A stretch of 64,000 nucleotides of DNA, taken from DTU024 sp964518875. GTDB taxonomy: Bacteria > Bacillota > Clostridia > Christensenellales > Aristaeellaceae. This document shows, piece by piece, positions 28,807 to 36,911 of this stretch. Location of the stretch: contig CAZFHI010000002.1 of NCBI GenBank assembly GCA_964518875.1, positions 91,428-155,427 of the forward strand, given 5' to 3'. Position 1 is the stretch's first letter. Every line of letters starts with the position of its first letter. The position numbers and the translations under genes are program-made. The notes beneath the pieces are model-generated. The model ran no database searches. It saw only the letters and a program-made list of their open reading frames with translations, and was not told the DNA's origin.

Positions 28807-29341
28807 CCTTTTTTGTAAGCTCCTTTTTTAAAAGTTTGCGGGCGCGCGTAAGGTAGGACTGTACGCTGCTTTTTTTAACGCCCATAAGCTCCGCCATTTC
28901 TTTATCCGAAAGCCGCTCGTAATATTTCCACATAATAACGTTTTTTGCCCAATCTGGAAGGCTTATTATAATCTCCTTAAGCTCTTCCCCGCTTACGTTT
29001 TTTACAGCCTCTTCCTCTGTGTTTTTGTCTGAAACAATTTCGTAAGGCGGTTCCGGCAGCTGTGTAAAAGTGATAATGTTATCCCTTCGCAGCTTGTCAA
29101 TTGCGGTGTGCTCAACAGTAGAGACGATGTAGCTCGTCAAAATACAACAATCTTTTTGCCTTAATTCCGGAACTTTTTTCATAAGCTTTTCCAAAGATAC
29201 CATAACGGCGTCTTCCGCGTCCTGCCTGTTTGAAAGCTTGGAATAGGCAACCTTATACATAAGCATATAATATTTTTCGTAAAGCTCTTCCATAAAAAGC
29301 TTATCTTCTTCGCTTAAAAATATTTTTAATTTTCTGAACAA
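28793..29341 (-). CDS. ECF-type RNA polymerase sigma factor
   Basis: 182 aa from a TTG start at 29341, chosen because AAAGGAG lies five bases upstream. Region 2 is seen at about 22-85 (YMLMYKVAYSKLSNRQDAEDAVMVSL, core AEDAVM, and TAIDKLRR). Region 4 lies at about 125-175 with helix-turn-helix LSDKEMAELMGVKKSSVQSYLTRARKLL (key residues KEMAE, SVQSYL). It would direct polymerase to a specific promoter set when released by the downstream anti-sigma-like protein. The secreted-protein genes that follow are candidate targets. Confidence 0.85.
   Translation of the reverse strand: MFRKLKIFLSEEDKLFMEELYEKYYMLMYKVAYSKLSNRQDAEDAVMVSLEKLMKKVPELRQKDCCILTSYIVSTVEHTAIDKLRRDNIITFTQLPEPPYEIVSDKNTEEEAVKNVSGEELKEIIISLPDWAKNVIMWKYYERLSDKEMAELMGVKKSSVQSYLTRARKLLKKELTKKDEQH
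29123..29147 (-). promoter_or_regulatory. Candidate ECF sigma promoter, copy C (inside the sigma gene)
   Basis: Minus-strand TTGTA (29143-29147), 16 bp, then CGTC (29123-29126). Thirteen bases, TTGTTGTATTTTG, are identical with copy B. It lies within the sigma coding region; if real it would drive the 3' part of that gene and the anti-sigma gene. It may also be chance. Confidence 0.3.
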
Positions 29342-29371
29342 GTTTACTCCTTTCGGTTCGCTTATTTTTAA

Positions 29372-29404
29372 AAAAGCAGACGCCTGGCATAAGCCAAGCG
29401 CCTA
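29372..29404 (-). terminator. Intrinsic terminator between PG-binding gene and sigma gene
   Basis: Hairpin GGCGCTTGGC..GCCAGGCG followed on the minus strand by CTTTTTT. A near-identical hairpin (29425-29446) stands just before it, so transcription from the lipoprotein gene meets two tandem hairpins. Confidence 0.65.
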
Positions 29405-29446
29405 AAACTGTTAACAGCTTAAAACACCTGGCAAAAGCCAAGCGCC
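29381..29446. repeat. Tandem duplicated 22-bp hairpin element
   Basis: Two copies of CRCCTGGCAWAAGCCAAGCG plus CC, at 29381-29402 and 29425-29446, each forming a stem-loop. A perfect palindrome CTGTTAACAG lies between them. The duplication probably strengthens termination. Confidence 0.6.
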
Positions 29447-29451
29447 TTTTT

Positions 29452-30912
29452 TTACGAACCTATGGGGAAATTGCCTTCAAACAGCACCCTTTGGGTTGCG
29501 GGGCCTGCAACGCCGTCCTGCGAAAGGCCCTTATCCTGCTGGAACCTGGTAACTGCCTCCGTGGTGGCTTCGCCATACTTGCCGTCTACGTTGCGCAGGT
29601 ATCCCTGCTGCCTTAACGCGTTTTGCAAATTGCGCACAAGCGTGCCGCTGTTGCCTTCCCTTAGCGTTACGTACTGGCCGTTTGGGGCAGGCGTTACGTT
29701 TATATATTCCCTTACCGCTGTGGGCTTTGGTATAGGCGTAACATTTGCGGCGCCGTTGTTTGAAGAGCTTCCGCTTGAAGCTTTCTTGGCGTTGCTTGAG
29801 TACAGCTTGTTAAGAGTATCTGCGCCTGCGACGCCGTCCACGCGCAGACCGTTCTGGCGCTGGAAAGCCTTTACCGCTTCCTCGGTTCCGGAGCCAAAAT
29901 CCCCATCGCTGCTGCCGGAGTAATAGCGCAGGTCGCGCAGCCTGGACTGCATATTCCTGACGGCCTGGGAATTCTCCATGCCTTTTTTAAGCGATACGCC
30001 TACAACGCCGCGGGACGTAGACGTGCGCCGCGCGTTGCTTGAGTACAGCGCCTTAAGCGTGAGAGGGCCCGCTATTCCGTCTGAATAGGAAACGTTGCGC
30101 TTCTGAAAAGCGTATACCGCCTGCTCCGTAGCGGCGTCAAAGCGGCCCGAGGCCTTGCCTTCAAGATAACCAAGCTCTATAAGCCTATCTTGCATTTTGC
30201 TTACTTCCCGCCCGCTGCTGCCAAGCTGCAGGTACAGGTTTTCATTTATTTTTGGCGTAGGCGTGGCCTTTGGCGTTGGCTTTGGCGTAGCGGGGGCACG
30301 CTTTGCAGAAGACGACTGTATACGCGACAAGGTGGCGCGGCCCGCTATTCCGTCCGCCGTAAGGTTGTTGCGGCGCTGGAAGGCCTTTAACGCGTCCTCT
30401 GTTTCCTTGCCGAAATCGCCGTCGGCGCTGCCCTTTAAATAGCCTAATTTTTTAAGCTTTTGCTGCAGGCTTTTAACGTCGCCGCCCTTGCTGCCGCGTT
30501 TTATTACATACACGGTTGACGTAGGCTTCGGATTAGGCGTAGCTGTTTTCACAGTCAAAGCTATTGTCGCCGTAGTGCTTATGCCGGGCAAGCCGGAAGA
30601 TGCGGTGGGCGTTACGAACACGCCCGGAACGGCGGTGCTGTCCCACGGGAGCACCTGTACGCCGCCCTGCTGCGCCTGAGACGACGGCGAAGGCAGCTGC
30701 ACGGGTTCTATTGTGTTTATAACAGGCTCCGGCGTCTGCGTGATCTCCGGAGACATAAGCACAGGGAACGGCAAACTGCTGCTATCAGCCGCGGCGCCGC
30801 CGGTATTGCCGCTGTCCGGCGCGGGGTTGGATTCGCAGCCTGCAAGCAGCAACGCTGTAATAACAAGAACCATTAAGGCAGCAAGCCTTTTCTTTAAGCC
30901 GGATAGTTTCAT
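29452..30912 (-). CDS. Lipoprotein with four peptidoglycan-binding (PG_binding_1) domains
   Basis: 486 aa from the ATG at 30912, chosen for the GAGGGAAG ribosome site before it. Signal peptide with lipobox LLAGC near residues 20-24, so it is membrane-anchored by lipid. A Pro/Thr/Ser-rich linker (25-140) is followed by four PG_binding_1 repeats, at about 145-205, 225-285, 305-370 and 415-480. Each has a LQxxLxxLGYLxGxxDGxFGxxTxxAVxxFQ pattern and ends DGIAGxxT. No catalytic domain is present, so it is a cell-wall binder or spacer rather than a hydrolase. It is one of the few proteins in the window with a clear lipobox. Confidence 0.85.
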   Translation of the reverse strand: MKLSGLKKRLAALMVLVITALLLAGCESNPAPDSGNTGGAAADSSSLPFPVLMSPEITQTPEPVINTIEPVQLPSPSSQAQQGGVQVLPWDSTAVPGVFVTPTASSGLPGISTTATIALTVKTATPNPKPTSTVYVIKRGSKGGDVKSLQQKLKKLGYLKGSADGDFGKETEDALKAFQRRNNLTADGIAGRATLSRIQSSSAKRAPATPKPTPKATPTPKINENLYLQLGSSGREVSKMQDRLIELGYLEGKASGRFDAATEQAVYAFQKRNVSYSDGIAGPLTLKALYSSNARRTSTSRGVVGVSLKKGMENSQAVRNMQSRLRDLRYYSGSSDGDFGSGTEEAVKAFQRQNGLRVDGVAGADTLNKLYSSNAKKASSGSSSNNGAANVTPIPKPTAVREYINVTPAPNGQYVTLREGNSGTLVRNLQNALRQQGYLRNVDGKYGEATTEAVTRFQQDKGLSQDGVAGPATQRVLFEGNFPIGS

Positions 30913-30972
30913 AGACTTCCCTCTTTTCAATGTTTATAACTATTTAACGAATTTGAAGCGATATTCCTTGCA

Positions 30973-31566
30973 TCACTCAAAATCTATATCGTTTTTATAA
31001 TGTATGCCTGTTATGCCTAATTGCCGCGCGGCATTTACATTTTCTAAGACATCGTCTATAAACACCGCGTCTTCTACAGGTATATTGTTTTGTTTAATGA
31101 GCAGTTCATAAAAAGCCTTCTCCGGCTTTAACATATGGTGGTAGCATGATACGCAGAGGCCGTCAAAAAGCTTAAAAAACGGGTATTCGGCGTACACGCG
31201 CCTAAAGGCGTTATCGTGATAGTTGGACAGTATATAAAGCCTTTTGCCGCAGCTTTTAAGACGGCTCACAGCTTTTACGGCGGGCAGCTCTTCCTGCGCT
31301 TTAGTAAAGTTGTTTAAAAAGTACAGAACGTTTTGTTCCTCGCCTGCCATGGCCCTGTTACGGCACACGACCGCCGCCGCTTCTTCGCAGGTAATTATTC
31401 CGCGGTCCAGATCCTGCCATACGGGAGCTTTAACAAGGTATTCCAGAAAGGTCTGCTGCATGCCCTGCGGCGCGAAGGCGTTAACGGCTTTATCCGGGTC
31501 AAAGCTAAGCAGCACATTGCCTATGTCAAATATAATATGCCCTTTGTTAAGCAATCTTGTATCCAT
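30973..31566 (-). CDS. HAD-IA family hydrolase
   Basis: 197-aa cytosolic hydrolase. Motif I FDIGNVLLSFDPD at residue 13 (Asp nucleophile, with GNVL in place of GTL as in YihX-like enzymes), motif II LSNY near 117, Lys of motif III in MLKPEKAFY near 145 and motif IV FIDDVLENV near 170. YihX-like enzymes dephosphorylate sugar phosphates such as glucose-1-phosphate; the substrate here is not shown by context. It lies 60 bp upstream of the lipoprotein gene on the same strand. Confidence 0.83.
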   Translation of the reverse strand: MDTRLLNKGHIIFDIGNVLLSFDPDKAVNAFAPQGMQQTFLEYLVKAPVWQDLDRGIITCEEAAAVVCRNRAMAGEEQNVLYFLNNFTKAQEELPAVKAVSRLKSCGKRLYILSNYHDNAFRRVYAEYPFFKLFDGLCVSCYHHMLKPEKAFYELLIKQNNIPVEDAVFIDDVLENVNAARQLGITGIHYKNDIDFE

Positions 31567-31653
31567 AGCTCCTCCTACGGTAAAAGAATAGCATAATCCA
31601 TCTAAATATTCAATGTTTTATGCTTATATTGTTTCAAAATTATTACGCAACGC

Positions 31654-31681
31654 TGGACAAAATACCGCTTTGCTGTATAAT
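31654..31681 (+). promoter_or_regulatory. Sigma-A promoter of the DUF4956-VTC-rlmD operon
   Basis: TGGACA (31654-31659) and perfect TATAAT (31676-31681) with 16-bp spacing, about 30 bp before the start codon and followed by a GGAGG ribosome site. Confidence 0.65.
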
Positions 31682-31712
31682 ATTATAGAATTGATTTTTG
31701 GAGGAATGAAGC

Positions 31713-32417
31713 ATGACATCAGCTCTGGCAGAAGCACAGAACGCATTAAGCAAGCAGGATATAGTATCCAACGATTTCTGGTCGTCCCAGTTCGCGCAGT
31801 TTACGCCCAAGGACATAGTGCTTGTACTGCTGTTTTCATTGATTGCAAGTATTGTTATTTCCCTTGTATATAAAAAAACATACAGAGGAGTGCTGTATAA
31901 CCCGTCGTTCGGCGTTACGCTGGTGCTGCTGACGATGATTACTTCTTCAGTTGTTATGGCGATAGGCTCCAACGTGGCTCTGAGCATGGGCATGGTCGGC
32001 GCACTTTCAATAGTGCGTTTCCGCACCGCAGTAAAGGACCCGATAGACACAGCCTATATGTTCTGGGCGATAACCATGGGCATATTGATAGGCACGCGCT
32101 ACTACCTGCCCGCAATGGTCGTAGTGCTTGGCATAAGCCTTGTTATGCTTATCATTTCCTTTGTTCGCCTTAAGAAAAACGAAAGCTTCCTGCTTGTGCT
32201 GCACTACGATCCCGCTTACGAGCAGGAAATAGACGCGGAGCTTATGCGCTCCGTAAAGAACTTCCGCGTGCGCTCCAAGACCGTTACGCGCGCGGGCGCT
32301 GAAATGACGGTTGAGCTGCAGCTGCCTGGCAGAAGCGACATAGTGGGACATATGCTTGACCTTAACGGCGTGCACGACGCGACGCTCGTTTCCTGCCAGA
32401 GCGAAGCCTCCTTCTGA
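31713..32417 (+). CDS. DUF4956 membrane protein
   Basis: 234 aa with about four transmembrane helices (near 33-50, 67-90, 110-125 and 128-148), between them the conserved loop MGMVGALSIVRFRTAVKDP (core SIVRFRT). A soluble C-terminal domain of about 75 residues resembles a ferredoxin-like or ACT-like fold. DUF4956 genes are very often paired with VTC-domain genes, as here: one base separates this stop from the next start. The biochemical role is unknown; a membrane partner of a polyphosphate-polymerase-like enzyme is the natural guess. Confidence 0.85.
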   Translation: MTSALAEAQNALSKQDIVSNDFWSSQFAQFTPKDIVLVLLFSLIASIVISLVYKKTYRGVLYNPSFGVTLVLLTMITSSVVMAIGSNVALSMGMVGALSIVRFRTAVKDPIDTAYMFWAITMGILIGTRYYLPAMVVVLGISLVMLIISFVRLKKNESFLLVLHYDPAYEQEIDAELMRSVKNFRVRSKTVTRAGAEMTVELQLPGRSDIVGHMLDLNGVHDATLVSCQSEASF

Positions 32418-32418
32418 T

Positions 32419-33126
32419 ATGACGGAACCCCTGCATTTAAGGCACGAGCTTAAATATTACATTTCAAACTCTCAGTACGAAGTATTAAAGCGCATGCTTT
32501 CGGCTACCCTTAAGCCGGACCCGCACGCAGACGAAAACAACGAGTACCACATACGCTCCCTTTACTTCGATACTGTATTTGACGACGCCTTAAACGAAAA
32601 AATAGCCGGAGCAAGCTACCGCGACAAGTACCGCATAAGGATATACAATTTATCCGACGCTGTAATAAACATGGAATGCAAAAGCAAGTGCAACACGCTT
32701 ATTTCCAAGCGCTCAACGCGCATATCCCGCCTTGTGAGCGAGCAGATTATAGCGGAAGACCCGAGCGGGCTTGAAAACACGTCTTCAGGCCTTCTTGGCG
32801 ATGTTTTCAGAGAGATGCGCATAAACCTGCTGCACCCCGTCGTAATAGTGGACTATGTGCGCGAAGCGTACCTGCATCCCGCGGAAGACATACGCATTAC
32901 GTTTGACAAGCAGCTTCGCACAGGGCTTAACTCTATAGATTTATATAATAAAGAGCTGCCCACGCTGCCGGTTTTCCCGCATGAAGTTATTATAATGGAA
33001 GTTAAGTTCAACAAAACGCTGCCTCCATACATATCTAAAATGCTGTCTTTAGCCGCCGGCTGGTCGACAAGGAGCGCCATATCCAAATACACCTTCTGCC
33101 GCCAGTACGAGGGCAAGAACTTCTGA
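32419..33126 (+). CDS. VTC-domain polyphosphate polymerase-like protein
   Basis: 235 aa starting at the ATG at 32419, one base after the DUF4956 stop; an upstream in-frame ATG at 32356 would lie inside that gene. It has the VTC/CYTH tunnel-fold pattern: RHELKYYIS near residue 7, YHIRSLYFDT near 44, KYRIRIYN near 72, MECKSK near 86, and a late EVKFNKTLP with Glu and Lys. VTC domains build polyphosphate from ATP. The enzyme has basic residues in the right places, but activity is not proven for the bacterial DUF4956-linked branch. Its TGA overlaps the ATG of rlmD. Confidence 0.82.
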   Translation: MTEPLHLRHELKYYISNSQYEVLKRMLSATLKPDPHADENNEYHIRSLYFDTVFDDALNEKIAGASYRDKYRIRIYNLSDAVINMECKSKCNTLISKRSTRISRLVSEQIIAEDPSGLENTSSGLLGDVFREMRINLLHPVVIVDYVREAYLHPAEDIRITFDKQLRTGLNSIDLYNKELPTLPVFPHEVIIMEVKFNKTLPPYISKMLSLAAGWSTRSAISKYTFCRQYEGKNF

Positions 33127-34499
33127 TGCTGTATAAAAACGAAGAATACAAGGTAAATATAGACGCGCTAAGCCACGACTTTTCAGGCATTGCGAGGATA
33201 GACGGGCAGGTTGTGTTCGTTCCTTTCGCGCTTCCAGATGAAAAATGCCTTATTAAAATAGTTAAAACGCGCAAAAATATGGCGTTTGGCAAGCTGCTTA
33301 AAATTATCGCTCCATCAAGCGACAGAGCGGAGCCTTTTTGCCCGCTTTTCTATAAATGCGGCGGCTGCAGCTGCCAGCATATGAGCTATGAAGCGGGCAT
33401 TGCGCATAAAAAGCGCATAGTGCAGGACGCCCTTGCTAAAATTGCGGGATGCGATATTCCTGTTGCAGATACAATTGCGGCATTAAACCCTTTACATTAC
33501 CGCAATAAAACTTCAATGCCCGTAGGAACAGAAGGCGCAAAGCCCGTCGCGGGTTTTTTTTATCCGCGCAGCCACCGCATTGTGCCGACAAACTACTGCC
33601 CTATCGCCAAAGAAGAATCCAACAAAATAAGCGCCGCAGTTTTAAAATGGATGGAAAAATACGGCATACCGCCGTATAACGAAGAATCCCACACGGGGCT
33701 TATTCGCCACATAGTAAGCCGCGTAAACAGCGCAGGCGAATGTATGTGCATAATAGTATCAAGAAGCGGCAAAATACCGCATATTAACGAACTTATAAAG
33801 CTGCTAAAAAGCGAACTTCCAAATACAGTTTCTTTAGTTGTAAATGTGCAGGGGGAGCGCGGCAACCGCATTTTGGGCGACAGCTGCCGCGTTGTATACG
33901 GCGAAAGCCATATTAAAGAAAAACTGTGCGGTCTTGAATTTTTTATTTCCCCGCTCTCGTTTTTCCAAATAAATACACAGCAAACGGAAAAGCTTTACAG
34001 CGCCGCATTAAATATGGCGGGCGATTTATCCGATAAGCAAGTTCTTGACCTTTACTGCGGCAGCGGCACGATATCCCTTACCGCCGCAAAACATGCAAAA
34101 CACGTAAGAGGCATAGAAATAGTGCCCGAAGCAATACGCTTTGCGCGCATAAATCAAGAGCATAACAAAATAGCAAACGCCGAATTTTTCGAAGGCGCCG
34201 TCGAAAAGATTTTGCCATCATGGGTTGAAAAAGACTACAAAGCCGACCTTGTAATACTTGATCCTCCAAGAAAGGGCGCCGACAAAGCGGCTCTTTCCGC
34301 CATAGCTAAGTCCGGCGCAAAAAAGATAGTATATATAAGCTGCTACCCCGCAACGCAGGCGAGGGACATAAAAATACTTCAGGAAAACGGCTACACCCCC
34401 ATTAAAGCCGTCCCTGTCGATATGTTTTGCTATACTGCGGGCGTAGAGTCGGTGGTGGCGATGGAAAAGTGTGACTCCAGTAATAGTATTAAAGTCTAA
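33126..34499 (+). CDS. rlmD: 23S rRNA (uracil-C5)-methyltransferase, RlmD/RumA family
   Basis: 457 aa. An N-terminal TRAM domain (1-60) is followed by a Cys-rich site CPLFYKCGGCSCQH near 70-85 that binds a 4Fe-4S cluster. The SAM-binding motif DLYCGSGTISL is near 305, DPPRKGAD near 378 and the catalytic SCYPATQARD near 400, where Cys attacks uracil C6. It methylates a uridine of 23S rRNA (U1939 in E. coli numbering for RlmD; RlmCD-type dual specificity is possible in Bacillota). It is translationally coupled to the VTC gene; a functional link is not obvious. Confidence 0.88.
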   Translation: MLYKNEEYKVNIDALSHDFSGIARIDGQVVFVPFALPDEKCLIKIVKTRKNMAFGKLLKIIAPSSDRAEPFCPLFYKCGGCSCQHMSYEAGIAHKKRIVQDALAKIAGCDIPVADTIAALNPLHYRNKTSMPVGTEGAKPVAGFFYPRSHRIVPTNYCPIAKEESNKISAAVLKWMEKYGIPPYNEESHTGLIRHIVSRVNSAGECMCIIVSRSGKIPHINELIKLLKSELPNTVSLVVNVQGERGNRILGDSCRVVYGESHIKEKLCGLEFFISPLSFFQINTQQTEKLYSAALNMAGDLSDKQVLDLYCGSGTISLTAAKHAKHVRGIEIVPEAIRFARINQEHNKIANAEFFEGAVEKILPSWVEKDYKADLVILDPPRKGADKAALSAIAKSGAKKIVYISCYPATQARDIKILQENGYTPIKAVPVDMFCYTAGVESVVAMEKCDSSNSIKV

Positions 34500-34627
34500 G
34501 CAAAAATCCAGCTTGATATATACATATGACTTTAAATAATGCAAACAAAAATTACCGCCATAAAGATATAAATTTATAAAAAAGCTTTGCAGTGTTTTGG
34601 GATTATATAAGAGGAATGGAGGAATAT

Positions 34628-36070
34628 ATGCATTCTGATGATTTAAACGAAATTTATCGCTATTGCCATGAACGTGAAAATCAGTTTTTTGAGAGAAAAA
34701 GCGCCAGAATAAAACCATTGGATATTATAAAACACCTTGTTGCATTTTCTAATGCAGAAGGAGGACGCTTAGTCATAGGCATTGAAGATGATGGAACTAT
34801 CACAGGATTTAAATACAAAGAAGCACATTATATTGATGAGTATAGAAACATATTTTTTACAGAATTAATAGAAACGCCTATAAACCCGAAATTTGATATT
34901 GTAAAAGTAAAAAATAATAAAAATCAGGATGATGAAATTTTAGTTATATCTGTAGATGTTTCATCAGACAGAGTTATTAAGTCTTACGATGGAAGGGTAT
35001 ATTTAAGACAAAATGACAGAACTAAAGAACTAAATTTCGAACAGATTCTTCAGTTAGAATACGATAGAGGGCAAAGATATTTTGAGGATGAAATTATTCA
35101 ATTATCAAGCTTAGATGATGTGGATAGCGATTTAATTGATGAATACAAAAACATTATGAATATTACCGAGCTCTCAAATGAAGAAGTATTAAAAGCTAGA
35201 AATTTATTGATCAATGGGAAATTAACAAATGCCGGAGTTTTGCTTTTTGGTAAAAATCCAACTAAATTTTTGCCTCAGGCAAGGTTAAGGGTTATTAAAT
35301 ACAATGGAATGTATCAAAAAGTCGGTACAGAAATAAATATTATTAAAGAAAAGACTTTTGATGGAGCTATCCCTAATATTATTAGATGGGCAAGAGAATT
35401 TATTAACACACAATTAAGAGATTTTCAGTATTTGGATAAAGATGGTAAATTTAAAATAATGCCCGAGTACCCTGAATTTGCCTGGTTTGAAGGTATAGTT
35501 AATGCTTTGACTCATAGAAATTACTCAATCCGGGGTGAACATATAAAAGTTTTAATTTTTGATGATAGGTTAGAAATACTTAGCCCTGGATTATTGCCTA
35601 ATATCGTTACAATAGAAAATATCCTAAATCAAAGATATTCCAGAAATCCAAGGATAGCTAGAACTTTATGTGAATTGGGATGGGTAAAAGAAATGAATGA
35701 AGGGGTTAAGAGAATTTATTCGGAAATGGAAAAATTATTTTTGAATAAACCAATTTATTCTGAGCCAAATAATAACGTTCTGCTCGTTTTAGAGAATAAT
35801 ATTCTAAATAGAAGTATGAGAACTAACGACAAGCTAAAAGAAATTATTTCAGAAAAAGAATTTGACAAATTGAATTTAGATGAAAAAAGTATACTACATT
35901 ATATGTATAATAGCGGCAAAGAAATGACTACCAGTAAAGCAACAAAAATTGTTAAAAAGAGCGGCACCTATTGTAGAAAACTGTTAAAAAGTCTTAAAGA
36001 AAAAGGTCTGCTGAAATGGCATGGTACTTCAAAAAATGACCGTACGCAATATTATACTTTGAGTTTTTAA
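34628..36070 (+). CDS. AlbA_2/Schlafen-type putative transcriptional regulator with GHKL-like domain
   Basis: 480 aa from the ATG at 34628, preceded by GGAGG at eight bases. Residues 10-130 form an AlbA_2 domain (ENQFFERKSARI, VAFSNAEGGRLVIGI). A middle part includes LTNAGVLLFGK. Residues about 290-390 match the HATPase_c_4 domain: GIVNALTHRNYS, FDDRLEILSPGLLP and SRNPRIARTL. A winged-helix end follows (TTSKATKIVKKSGTYCRKLLK). Such COG2865 proteins are putative DNA-binding, ATP-binding regulators, often in accessory DNA. The gene is clearly more AT-rich than its neighbours and is followed by a minisatellite and a scaffold gap, which suggests recent gain. Confidence 0.8.
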   Translation: MHSDDLNEIYRYCHERENQFFERKSARIKPLDIIKHLVAFSNAEGGRLVIGIEDDGTITGFKYKEAHYIDEYRNIFFTELIETPINPKFDIVKVKNNKNQDDEILVISVDVSSDRVIKSYDGRVYLRQNDRTKELNFEQILQLEYDRGQRYFEDEIIQLSSLDDVDSDLIDEYKNIMNITELSNEEVLKARNLLINGKLTNAGVLLFGKNPTKFLPQARLRVIKYNGMYQKVGTEINIIKEKTFDGAIPNIIRWAREFINTQLRDFQYLDKDGKFKIMPEYPEFAWFEGIVNALTHRNYSIRGEHIKVLIFDDRLEILSPGLLPNIVTIENILNQRYSRNPRIARTLCELGWVKEMNEGVKRIYSEMEKLFLNKPIYSEPNNNVLLVLENNILNRSMRTNDKLKEIISEKEFDKLNLDEKSILHYMYNSGKEMTTSKATKIVKKSGTYCRKLLKSLKEKGLLKWHGTSKNDRTQYYTLSF

Positions 36071-36107
36071 TAAATATATTATTTGTTAAATAATTAAAAA
36101 TATTCAA

Positions 36108-36576
36108 GTGTTGAGAAGGCTTTTTGAGAAGATTCTTGTATGTGTCGAGAAGAGGCACAAAAATGTTGAGAAGATTCCTGCATGTGTTGAGAAAAACGCA
36201 CAAGTGTTGAGAAGATTCCTGCATGTGTTGAGAAANNNNNNNNNNNNNNNNNNNNNNNNNNNNNNNNNNNNNNNNNNNNNNNNNNNNNNNNNNNNNNNNN
36301 NNNNNNNNNNNNNNNNNNNNNNNNNNNNNNNNNNNCATGTGTTGAGAAAAACGCACAAGTGTTGAGAAGATTCCTGCATGTGTTGAGAAAGACACAAAAG
36401 TGTTGAGAAGATTCCTGCATGTGTTGAGAAAAACGCACAAGTGTTGAGAAGATTCCTGCATGTGTTGAGAAAGACACAAAAGTGTTGAGAAGATTCCTGC
36501 ATGTGTTGAGAAAAACGCACAAGTGTTGAGAAGATTCCTGCATGTGTTGAGAAAAACGCACAAGTGTTGAGAAAAA
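36108..36576. repeat. 41-bp tandem repeat (minisatellite) spanning an assembly gap
   Basis: A 21-bp half, GTGTTGAGAAGATTCCTGCA plus T, alternates with a 20-bp half starting with the same GTGTTGAGAA and ending either AAACGCACAA or AGACACAAAA. Clean copies begin at 36359, 36400, 36441, 36482, 36523 and 36564, an exact 41-bp period; degenerate copies lie at the left end. The minus strand has no stop in any frame of the unit, so long meaningless frames run through it. True copy number is unknown because of the gap. Confidence 0.95.
36236..36335. other. Scaffold gap of 100 N inside the tandem repeat
   Basis: Exactly 100 N, the conventional length for a gap of unknown size. The assembly broke in the repeat and was scaffolded across it. 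Confidence 0.98.
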
Positions 36577-36758
36577 TTAGCAAGAACAGTTTAAAGAACA
36601 AACAGGTAAAGTATTCAACATTTGTAAAAACATTAATTTCTGTAAAATAACTTTTATAAACATTTACTAACCTAGAAACAATCAGCATTAAGTAGTTTTT
36701 TTAGCATTTAAGTGAAATAATATTCTTAATATATAAATAAAATAAGCCAAAGTCAACC

Positions 36759-36795
36759 AAAAACCGCCCGGCTTAGCAGCTCAAGGCGGTTTTTT
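36759..36795 (-). terminator. Intrinsic terminator of the glutamate mutase operon
   Basis: AACCGCC (36762-36768) pairs with GGCGGTT (36785-36791). A and T runs on both sides make it bidirectional. It lies about 115 bp beyond the last gene of the operon. The rest of 36577-36911 shows no gene. Confidence 0.75.
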
Positions 36796-36911
36796 GCAAT
36801 TTAATGACAACTGTATGTTTTTAGTTTAAAATTGCGTTGATTAAAGCAGGTTCTGCAACGGACATTGCCGTAATAAAGCTATGCTGCTTACAGTAATACT
36901 TATAATTTCCC

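Noticed and set aside
32356..32418. Longer N-terminus for the VTC protein
   Set aside because: The extension lies inside the DUF4956 gene; the ATG at 32419 begins the family homology directly.
35994..36688. Long minus-strand frames of 155-194 codons through the tandem repeat
   Set aside because: They exist only because the 41-bp unit has no stop in any minus-strand frame; they cross the N gap, occur in all three frames and lack ribosome sites.
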